From the NCBI GenBank assembly GCA_021785805.1, contig JAJYEJ010000023.1, positions 1 through 13,400 of the forward strand: 13,400 bases of DNA. Reading direction: 5' to 3'. This stretch comes from Microcaldota archaeon. GTDB lineage: Archaea > Micrarchaeota > Micrarchaeia > Micrarchaeales > Micrarchaeaceae. The position numbers and the translations under genes are program-made. The number at the start of each line of letters is the position of its first letter. The first letter of the stretch is position 1. The notes beneath the pieces were generated by a model. The model made no database searches and had not been told where the DNA came from. It worked only from the letters and a program-made list of their open reading frames with translations. Positions 6,923-12,918 of this stretch are shown one piece after another.

Positions 6923-8200
6923 TTACTCTATCATCTCCAAGAAGTCTGGATCTTCGAGATATTTTATGAGCGCGTTCCCGAACTTGACGGCTTCGGCGCC
7001 ATCCACTACCCTGTGATCGAAGACCAGCGAGAACGGCAGTACCTTCCCTATCTTCAGCTTGCCATTCTCCGCAAAAGGCCAATCCTTCATGGAGTGTATG
7101 CCAAGGATTGCGACGTTAGGCGGGTTAATCATCGGCACCGAGAGGAAACCTCCGCCGAGGCTCCCTATGTTGGTTATCGTGAACGTCGCCCCGTGCATCT
7201 CCTCGAGCGTTATCGTCCTGTCAACGGCTTTCTTGTGGAGTTCCTGCACCTCCTTCGCTATGTCGAGCTGGCTCTTCTTGTCCGCATCCTTTATCACCAC
7301 GACCTTCAGGCCGTCGGGCGCCTCGGCAGCAAGGCCGATGTTGTAGTACTTCTTCACTATTATCTGCTGGTTCGCCTTATCGTAGCTCGAGTTGAAGTGG
7401 GTATTCTCCTTCAGTGCCTCGACCGTGGCCTTTATTATCAACGGCAGGAACGTGAAGTGTATGTTGAAATCCTTCTGGACCTTGGGCTTCTCCCTGGAGA
7501 CGATTTCGTATAGCGCTGTCGCATCTATCAGGTCGGCATGCATGGCGCGCGGTATGGTCCACGATTCTTCCATGTTCTTGGCTATCGCCTTCCTTGTCTG
7601 CGACATCGGCACTATCTCGACCTCGCCTTCTTCGCCTGTCCCCGTAGCCTTTGAAACGGTTGTATTCTGCTGGGGTTTGGCTTGCGGTTGGGCTTGGGCT
7701 TTTGATGCGGTGCCGCCCGATGCGCTCTTCACGTCGCTTTCCAGAATCCTCCCGTTAGGCCCAGTGCCTTTCACCGAATCTATATCGACATTGAGATCCC
7801 GTGCGAGTTTTCTGACCGATGGAGTTGCGACCACCTCTTTCGGCGGAGCGGTTGGCGATACAGTTGGCGATGCAGCCTGCGGTTGCGTCTTTGCCGGTTG
7901 CGTTGCATTTGCAGATGATTTAGCTTGCTGCTGTTGACGAGGGTTTGATGACAACCCTGTAAGTTCGTCCTGGGCGCCTATATACGCAAGCGTATCCCCG
8001 ATGTGCAGGGTCGAGCCGTCGCCCAGCAGTATCTTCACCTTGCCGCCGACCGGAGCCGGAACGTTGACCACCGCCTTGTCGGTCTCCACCATAACTACAG
8101 ACTGATCCTCCTTGACCTGGTCCCCATCCTTCACGAGCCATTTCTGTATATGGCCCTCCGTTATCCCCTCGCCCACATCTACAAAGCGTATAGCTTTCAT
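6923..8200 (-). CDS. Dihydrolipoamide acyltransferase (E2 component)
   Basis: E2 is the structural core of the complex. It carries the acyl group on lipoyl-lysine and transfers it to CoA. Of 425 residues, 1-76 form one lipoyl domain with the acceptor Lys42 in V-E-T-D-K-A. Residues 80-120 are a Gln/Ala/Pro/Thr-rich flexible linker, and 125-158 are the peripheral subunit-binding domain (P-S-V-R-K-L-A-R, G-x-G-x-x-G-R-I). A second linker spans 160-195, and 196-425 is the catalytic domain with His396 and Asp400 in D-H-R-V-V-D-G. The single lipoyl domain matches the Gram-positive and Thermoplasma-type pattern. I chose ATG 8200 because GGTG lies five bases before it and V-D-V-G-E-G follows at the usual place. 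GTG 8215, overlapping the E1beta stop, is an alternative. Pyruvate versus branched-chain specificity cannot be read off. Confidence 0.95.
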   Translation of the reverse strand: MKAIRFVDVGEGITEGHIQKWLVKDGDQVKEDQSVVMVETDKAVVNVPAPVGGKVKILLGDGSTLHIGDTLAYIGAQDELTGLSSNPRQQQQAKSSANATQPAKTQPQAASPTVSPTAPPKEVVATPSVRKLARDLNVDIDSVKGTGPNGRILESDVKSASGGTASKAQAQPQAKPQQNTTVSKATGTGEEGEVEIVPMSQTRKAIAKNMEESWTIPRAMHADLIDATALYEIVSREKPKVQKDFNIHFTFLPLIIKATVEALKENTHFNSSYDKANQQIIVKKYYNIGLAAEAPDGLKVVVIKDADKKSQLDIAKEVQELHKKAVDRTITLEEMHGATFTITNIGSLGGGFLSVPMINPPNVAILGIHSMKDWPFAENGKLKIGKVLPFSLVFDHRVVDGAEAVKFGNALIKYLEDPDFLEMIE

Positions 8201-8211
8201 TGCAACACCAG

Positions 8212-9180
8212 TCACTCGGACATTATCTTATCTATGGCCTTTGATACCCTTAGCTCGTTCGGCACATAATACTGCTCGTATCCTGGGAACGGATACGGGA
8301 GGCTTGGCGCAGCCACTCTGACCACAGGCGCACTGAGATGGAATATCTCCTTCTCCGCTATCCTTGCCGCTATCTCGGCACCCGGCCCGAACGACATAGA
8401 CGCCTCGTGCACTATCATCACCCTTCCTGTCTTCTCGACGCTCTTCAGTATCGTCTCTTCGTCAAGAGGGTTTATCGTCCTTAGGTCTATCACCTCTGCG
8501 CTGACGTTCTTCTTCTTAGCCACTACATTGTTAACCACATTCACCATGGTGCCCCATGTCACTATGGTCAGCTCGTCGCCTTCCTTCATGACATTCGCCT
8601 TGCTTAACTGGACCTCATACATGTCTTCCGGAACCTCTTGCTTGAAAAGCCTGTACAGTTTCGTAGGTTCCAGGAATATGACCGGATCGTCGGAATGTGA
8701 AGCGGCTATCATAAGCCCTTTCGCATCGTACGGATTCGATGGCTCGACCACGACAAGGCCGCCGATGTGCGAATAGAGCGCCTCCGGGCTGTCTGAATGG
8801 TGTTCGAGCGTCCTGACTCCGCCACTGACCGGCGTCCTTATTACCATCGGAAGCGTATATCCGCCTCGCGTCCTCGCCCTGAATCTAGCCGCGTGATTTA
8901 CTATCTGTGAGAATGCCAGCAGCATGAATCCGGCGAATTGCATCTCCGCTATCGGCCTTAGCCCTGATGCTGCCATGCCTATCGAGACGCCAGCTATGCT
9001 TGATTCCGCTAGAGGCGTATCCAGAACCCTATCCCTTCCGTACTTGTCGAACAGGCCGTCAGTGACCCTGAACACGCCGCCGTCTTTTCCCACATCCTCT
9101 CCGAGTATCACGACATCCTTGTTCTCGGCCATGATCTGATCCAGCGCGTTATTGAGTGCGGTAACCATATTAGCCATCAT
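8212..9180 (-). CDS. 2-oxoacid dehydrogenase E1 component, beta subunit
   Basis: The beta subunit pairs with E1alpha to form the thiamine diphosphate-dependent decarboxylase. At 322 residues it is of normal length. Visible are L-G-E-D-V-G (27-31 region), the cofactor-activating Glu59 in D-T-P-L-A-E-S, the His127-His128 segment before S-D-S-P-E-A, and D-A-K-G-L. The proline common in H-x-P-G-L is replaced (H-I-G-G-L). The start overlaps the E1alpha stop as ATGA, with a strong GGAGGTG at 9192-9186 five bases upstream, so translational coupling giving a 1:1 subunit ratio is likely. A second ATG at 9177 is possible. Confidence 0.95.
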   Translation of the reverse strand: MMANMVTALNNALDQIMAENKDVVILGEDVGKDGGVFRVTDGLFDKYGRDRVLDTPLAESSIAGVSIGMAASGLRPIAEMQFAGFMLLAFSQIVNHAARFRARTRGGYTLPMVIRTPVSGGVRTLEHHSDSPEALYSHIGGLVVVEPSNPYDAKGLMIAASHSDDPVIFLEPTKLYRLFKQEVPEDMYEVQLSKANVMKEGDELTIVTWGTMVNVVNNVVAKKKNVSAEVIDLRTINPLDEETILKSVEKTGRVMIVHEASMSFGPGAEIAARIAEKEIFHLSAPVVRVAAPSLPYPFPGYEQYYVPNELRVSKAIDKIMSE

Positions 9181-10256
9181 TTAGACACCTCCCCCTGCCA
9201 GAACCCTTCTGCAACAGCCTCTTCCTCCTCATCCTTCAACACCTGCGGCATGGTGCTGTATACGTTCTCGAACATGCTCCTTGGATCAGGCTTGAACTCC
9301 TCCGCCCTGGCCACAGCCTCGTCTATTATGGATAGGTGCTCCTCGGACATCGCGCTCTCTTTCTTATCGTCCCAGAGGCCTTTCCTTGCCAGATATGTGC
9401 GGACGCGCAGGAGAGGGTCCTTCGGCTTCCATGCCTCGACCAGGCTGTCAGGCCGGTACTTTTCCGGATCGTCAGCAGTGGTATGCATGCTCATCCTGTA
9501 GGTTATGCATTCCACTACGCTTGGGCCATCCTTTGCGCCGATTACAGAATCCCTGGTGGCGGCGTAAACCGCGACCACGTCGTTGCCGTCCACCTGTATC
9601 CCCGGTATCCCGGCAGCGATGGCCTTCTGCGCCAGCGTCTGTGCCGCACTCTGCCATTCCCTAGGCACAGATATGGCCCATTGGTTGTTCTCTATTATCG
9701 TGACGAGAGGGAGCTTCAGCACTCCTGCGAAGTTTATGCTTTCGTAGAAGTCCCCTTCGGATGTCCCTCCATCGCCGACATACGCTATGACAGCGTTGCC
9801 GGTCTTCTTGTACTTCTGGGCGTATGCGGCGCCTGCGGCGTGAGGCATCTGGGTGGATACCGGTACTGCGACAGGGAACGCATTGATCGACTTGATGTCC
9901 TTGAGGCTCTCCTCATAACCACGCCAATAGAGCATTATCGATTCGAGGGACGCCTTCCTGTATAGGTATACGCCGTGCTGCCTGAAGTTAGGGACAAAGA
10001 CATCGTTCGGTCTCATCGCTGCGGCGGTGCCTATCTGCGTAGCCTCCTCTCCCAGTATCGGGGCGTAGGTCACGGCGCGGCCCTGCCTCTGAAGGCTCAG
10101 CGCCTTGGCGTCGAGCGCCCTCGCGAACGACATCGCCTTGTAAAGTTCCACAAGCTTGACATCGGTAATCTCCTTCGGCCTGAGAGACTCGTCCATGTTG
10201 CCGTTCTCATCAAGGATCTGCATGTACCTTACCGTGCCGTCATACACGTCTTTCAT
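9177..10256 (-). CDS. 2-oxoacid (pyruvate-type) dehydrogenase E1 component, alpha subunit
   Basis: This 359-residue alpha subunit binds thiamine diphosphate through G161-D-G and N190-N191, about 30 residues apart. The flexible loop around S-M-H258-T-T-A-D-D-P closes over the active site. Q-I-L-D-E-N-G near the N-terminus, S-L-Q-R-Q-G-R (54-60) and N-F-R-Q-H-G-V-Y (90-97) resemble the Gram-positive pyruvate dehydrogenase alpha subunit more than branched-chain enzymes. This suggests pyruvate as substrate and perhaps ancient transfer from bacteria; both are inference. It is the first gene of the block. ATG 10256 lies eight bases after a GGTGATCC ribosome binding site; a TTG immediately before it at 10259 has the five-base spacing typical here. 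The open frame reaches 10310, but the extra Cys-rich residues overlap the promoter and are rejected. Confidence 0.93.
   Translation of the reverse strand: MKDVYDGTVRYMQILDENGNMDESLRPKEITDVKLVELYKAMSFARALDAKALSLQRQGRAVTYAPILGEEATQIGTAAAMRPNDVFVPNFRQHGVYLYRKASLESIMLYWRGYEESLKDIKSINAFPVAVPVSTQMPHAAGAAYAQKYKKTGNAVIAYVGDGGTSEGDFYESINFAGVLKLPLVTIIENNQWAISVPREWQSAAQTLAQKAIAAGIPGIQVDGNDVVAVYAATRDSVIGAKDGPSVVECITYRMSMHTTADDPEKYRPDSLVEAWKPKDPLLRVRTYLARKGLWDDKKESAMSEEHLSIIDEAVARAEEFKPDPRSMFENVYSTMPQVLKDEEEEAVAEGFWQGEVSK
9186..9192 (-). promoter_or_regulatory. Strong ribosome binding site for E1beta inside the E1alpha gene end
   Basis: GGAGGTG, the longest Shine-Dalgarno match in the window, lies five bases before ATG 9180 and within the last codons of E1alpha. 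It fits coupled translation of the two E1 subunits. Confidence 0.7.
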
Positions 10257-10313
10257 CAAAGGATCACCACAAGAGACCAGAGGCCCACAGCATAGACAGA
10301 AGGGATGCAAAAT

Positions 10314-10321
10314 AATTTATA
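10314..10321 (-). promoter_or_regulatory. TATA box of the 2-oxoacid dehydrogenase operon
   Basis: TATAAATT on the minus strand lies about 60 nt before the E1alpha start. Transcription is expected near 10290, giving a leader of about 35 nt that carries GGTGATCC at 10268-10261. The box is near-symmetrical and could also fire rightward. Confidence 0.65.
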
Positions 10322-10553
10322 CTGTGTGATTGGCCGCGCCAGGAAGAATGCAGCTCGGTGATATGCGGCTGTTTCAGAGGAGGTTGGCTCCATCGGAAAT
10401 GCCAATGCCGTGGATGGCGCCCTATGCTGCGGCTACCATAAGCATGGCCGTTCATATGCCATGTGGTACTGCATCGCGACTGGCCGCAGAAGACGGATTG
10501 TTTGCAAAGTCACCGCATAGCTGTCTGTAGATCAGGTTTATGCCGATTCCCTT
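10322..10553. other. Region of about 230 bp between the E1alpha promoter and EF-1beta with no convincing gene
   Basis: I see no tRNA, rRNA, SRP or RNase P signature, no repeat array and no known motif. It is not AT-rich like the other gaps. It holds a 6 bp inverted repeat (CATGGC at 10443-10448, GCCATG at 10458-10463) and one rightward Met-rich open frame. A noncoding RNA or decayed gene is possible. Confidence 0.4.
10348..10530 (+). CDS. Doubtful small Met-rich open frame (60 residues)
   Basis: ATG 10348 lies about 29 nt beyond the centre of the symmetrical TATA element at 10314-10323, the distance expected for a leaderless archaeal transcript. The product would be soluble, with seven Met, two Cys and two His (M-P-M-P-W-M-A-P, H-M-P-C), a composition that could bind metal. 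Against it, there is no ribosome binding site of the kind used by the other genes, no recognisable domain, and no evidence of conservation. It may be chance. Confidence 0.15.
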   Translation: MQLGDMRLFQRRLAPSEMPMPWMAPYAAATISMAVHMPCGTASRLAAEDGLFAKSPHSCL

Positions 10554-10802
10554 TCAGAGCAGGCTTTCCTCGTAGACCTCTACCTCGCTAACCCCTTCGA
10601 GCTTCTTTATCTGCTCCTCAATCCTGGATGAGCTGGTCTCCGTATCCTCGAACTTGAATAACGCCTTGATTACCTTTATCCCGAAACCGATGTCGTCAGT
10701 GGATATTCCGGCAGGATTGAGCTTCTCCTTGAGGTTCTTCAGCGCAGTGTCGAACTGCCCGTCATTGGAGTATATCTTGAAAACGACGGCTACCTTTGAC
10801 AT
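10554..10802 (-). CDS. ef1b: Archaeal elongation factor 1-beta (aEF-1beta)
   Basis: An 82-residue guanine-nucleotide exchange factor for EF-1A, slightly shorter than the usual 88-92. It has the small alpha/beta fold with F-x-I-Y near the start, the signature I-G-F-G-I-K-V-I-K-A-L (38-48), F-E-D-T-E, and I-E-E-Q-I-K-K-L-E-G-V-S-E-V-E-V close to the end. It begins directly after the stop of the zinc-ribbon gene (TAA followed at once by ATG), so the two are translationally linked. In haloarchaea the same two genes are neighbours. The ribosome binding site is weak (GGTC five bases upstream), consistent with dependence on coupling. Confidence 0.93.
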   Translation of the reverse strand: MSKVAVVFKIYSNDGQFDTALKNLKEKLNPAGISTDDIGFGIKVIKALFKFEDTETSSSRIEEQIKKLEGVSEVEVYEESLL

Positions 10803-10973
10803 TTAAGGACCCTCGAAACCGCAGTCGGTGCATTTGTAAGAGTTGGTTATCTCCCTGCAGTGCTTGCACCTTATTATCTTGCCTTTGCCGCACTTTGGGC
10901 ACTTGAACTCCGTGTACTCATGAGTAAGCCTGCCGCACGATACGCATGTTTTTCCTGGAAGTACTGATGCTAT
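10803..10973 (-). CDS. HVO_2753-type zinc-ribbon protein, apparent ATA start codon
   Basis: A 56-residue protein with four C-x-x-C motifs: Cys10/13 (C-V-S-C-G-R), Cys25/28 (C-P-K-C-G), Cys36/39 (C-K-H-C) and Cys48/51 (C-T-D-C-G-F-E-G-P). The length, motif spacing and G-F-x-G-P end match the archaeal zinc-finger family exemplified by HVO_2753, commonly encoded beside EF-1beta and thought to bind RNA or assist translation. The frame is closed upstream by TAA at 11003-11001, and between that stop and the first Cys there is no ATG, GTG or TTG. The best start is ATA at 10973-10971: it places the first Cys at residue 10, as in the family (near residue 9), and AAGGTG at 10984-10979 is exactly five bases upstream. 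A five-codon out-of-frame ATG frame (10987-10970, M-K-V-I-A-stop) overlaps it. A sequencing or slippage error near the start is the main alternative. Confidence 0.8.
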   Translation of the reverse strand: MASVLPGKTCVSCGRLTHEYTEFKCPKCGKGKIIRCKHCREITNSYKCTDCGFEGP

Positions 10974-11011
10974 GCTATCACCTTCATGTACCGTTATTGT
11001 TTATCGCATAC

Positions 11012-11019
11012 TAATATAA
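11012..11019 (-). promoter_or_regulatory. TATA box of the zinc-ribbon / EF-1beta operon
   Basis: TTATATTA on the minus strand directly abuts the stop codon of the protease gene. Transcription is expected near 10988, next to the ATG at 10987 and just before the ribosome binding site at 10984-10979. Confidence 0.6.
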
Positions 11020-12900
11020 TCATTTGCTTCTGGGTTGCGGCTTTGTCCCCTGCTTTCTAAACTGCCTGAGCTCCTTCATCGCCTTCACATATAGATGTAC
11101 CGCGATCATCAGCACTGCAATCACTATCGCGAGCACCACGCTCACCAGGACAAGCACCTCGCGTACTGTGCTCTCCAGGTACGCCGCATCTGCGCTTTGA
11201 GGTATGTTCGCGGTCACCCCAGCGCCATTGGCAGGCGAGGTCGATCCCATGCCTGGAACGACCTGCTGACCGGTGCCGGGAGCAAGTGCCCCGTCTATCT
11301 TCTGGGTGTCCACGCTCATCTGGTGCGCAAGCATCGCCGTGCTGAGCGCCTGGACGCCGAAGTCGGACGCAAGGGTCTGGTTGCTCTCGTGCGTAGCCTG
11401 GTAAGCATAGAAGTAGGCTTCGTTGGCGAACTGCGTAGCCCAGACCCCGTATGTCGAGTTGTCGGCAAGCGTCGTCGAGTAATTGTATAGCTGTGATACA
11501 TTCATCTTCGATGATATGGTCGAGACATTGGCTGTCGCAAACGCGTAATCCGATTCGAGTATCGCAAGCGGGTAGTTCCTGACCGAGAGCGCCTCCTGCG
11601 CTATAGCGGCGTAGTCCGTGCCTGGTCCGTATGTGATTGCCTGGTTCACCCTCTGGGCTGCGAGAGCCGAGAGCTGGCTCGATGATACGTTGACAGGATT
11701 GCCGCCTATGCTATGCGCTATATTATACATGTATGATGAGGCGGAGCACCATGCATCGGCCTCCCCGGCCTGCCTCATGGCGATGAGGACATCATCGCTC
11801 GTCATTATAGACGAGTTGTATGCGGCCAGAGTCGCGTTGGATGTGTACAGTCCCCACGACTGCCTTAGCTCTCCGCCGAGCACGTATTCGTAATTTGCGC
11901 TTGTCAGGATTGGCGGTTGGATCGACGCGCATTTATTATGCACCGCTTCGAGCACCATCTGGCCTGAGCTTATGTTCATGTATGCGCTATTGAAGAAGAA
12001 CGAATCGATATAATCCAGGAAGGCGAAGTCGTCGCCGGTGTATAGGTAACCGTGGTTGACGATCGCTTGGCTCTGCGTGAGCACTCTCTTCAATTGTGTC
12101 GATACGTTTGTGAAGTTCTTGCCAAGACCCGATATCTCCAGGTTTGCGAGTGATATCGTGGAATTGCTCAGTATGGTGAATGCGCTTTCGTTGCATGCGT
12201 TGCTGCAGTTCAGCGGAGCGTCAGGTAGGCTTGAGAGTGAGTAGTTAGTGTAGAAGTTATACTGCGCCGAATGAACCCATGGATCCTTTACGTAGGAGAA
12301 CGCATACCGGTATGCTGAGCTTATGTTCGACACCGGGATCAGCGGTATGCCGTACCTGTCCTCTATCAACGCGTAGAGCTCGGTCTCGAGGCTGGTGTTA
12401 GGTGCGCTCGGTACCATTATGTACCTCATGCCTGACTCTTTCGCAGCTGCGCTCTTGTCATAAGCGCCTCCTATCAGCCCTATGCTCCCGTTTGGCGATA
12501 TGGTGCCGGTTATCGTGAAATTCGGCTGAAGCGGTGTGTGCGACAGGGCAGAGATTGCAAGAAGGGTCATTGCTGCGCCTCCGCTCGGCCCCGATACGTT
12601 ATCAGTCCCGATGACATCATAGTCGAAAGAATAGTTGTAGAAATTAAGCCCGAGATACTGAGCCGCATACTGCGCCGCGGACTGCACCGATTCACTGAAA
12701 GACTGACCGACGGTCGTAGGCCCGGTCACCTCTACTGTGCCGTTGCCTGAATACACGGTCAGGTTTATCTGCGTGAGCGAGCCCGTGTTGTTTGACAATA
12801 TCACCGCAGGGGCGCGCAGGGATGAAGTCCCGACTACGCTCTGCGCTAACGCGATAGGCAGAATGACCGAGATTATTGCTACTAGCGTTATGAACTTCAT
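11020..12900 (-). CDS. Membrane-anchored Lon-like serine protease (S16-type, COG1750-like)
   Basis: A 626-residue extracytoplasmic protein. Residues 1-19 are a signal peptide ending A-L-A-Q. Residues of about 35-185 resemble the proteolytic domain of Lon without its ATPase: the nucleophile would be Ser106 in S-G-P-S-G-G-A-A-M, and the lysine of the Ser-Lys dyad Lys149 in G-G-A-Y-D-K-S-A-A-A-K-E-S-G. T-I-S-P-N-G-S-I-G-L-I-G-G between them is the strand-turn typical of Lon. Residues of about 190-540 are a helical Tyr/Ser/Asn-rich region with many N-x-S/T sequons, family unknown. A Gly/Pro/Thr-rich spacer follows, then one membrane helix at about 582-605 and a basic tail. It probably cleaves or processes surface proteins without ATP. 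The start is ATG 12900 with CGTG five bases before. It begins 18 bp after the upstream gene, probably as an operon. Confidence 0.88.
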   Translation of the reverse strand: MKFITLVAIISVILPIALAQSVVGTSSLRAPAVILSNNTGSLTQINLTVYSGNGTVEVTGPTTVGQSFSESVQSAAQYAAQYLGLNFYNYSFDYDVIGTDNVSGPSGGAAMTLLAISALSHTPLQPNFTITGTISPNGSIGLIGGAYDKSAAAKESGMRYIMVPSAPNTSLETELYALIEDRYGIPLIPVSNISSAYRYAFSYVKDPWVHSAQYNFYTNYSLSSLPDAPLNCSNACNESAFTILSNSTISLANLEISGLGKNFTNVSTQLKRVLTQSQAIVNHGYLYTGDDFAFLDYIDSFFFNSAYMNISSGQMVLEAVHNKCASIQPPILTSANYEYVLGGELRQSWGLYTSNATLAAYNSSIMTSDDVLIAMRQAGEADAWCSASSYMYNIAHSIGGNPVNVSSSQLSALAAQRVNQAITYGPGTDYAAIAQEALSVRNYPLAILESDYAFATANVSTISSKMNVSQLYNYSTTLADNSTYGVWATQFANEAYFYAYQATHESNQTLASDFGVQALSTAMLAHQMSVDTQKIDGALAPGTGQQVVPGMGSTSPANGAGVTANIPQSADAAYLESTVREVLVLVSVVLAIVIAVLMIAVHLYVKAMKELRQFRKQGTKPQPRSK

Positions 12901-12918
12901 ATCATCACGGATCGATTT

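Noticed and set aside
6903..7082. Longer N-terminus for the membrane protein, reaching into E2
   Set aside because: The extra 60 residues are an antiparallel-free frame shadow of the E2 end and would bury the signal peptide.
7392..7937. 181-codon frame opposite E2
   Set aside because: It mirrors the catalytic and linker codons of E2 and has no domain, start signal or independent promoter.
9336..9965. 209-codon frame opposite E1alpha
   Set aside because: It is long only because GC-rich coding strands leave few antisense stops; the E1alpha frame is clearly the real one.
10257..10310. Extra 18 residues (Cys-rich) at the E1alpha N-terminus
   Set aside because: They cover the region between the TATA box and the ribosome binding site; no family member needs them.
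10443..10463. Hairpin CATGGC/GCCATG as a terminator or RNA gene
   Set aside because: Six-base stem with a nine-base loop and no T-run; not distinguishable from chance.
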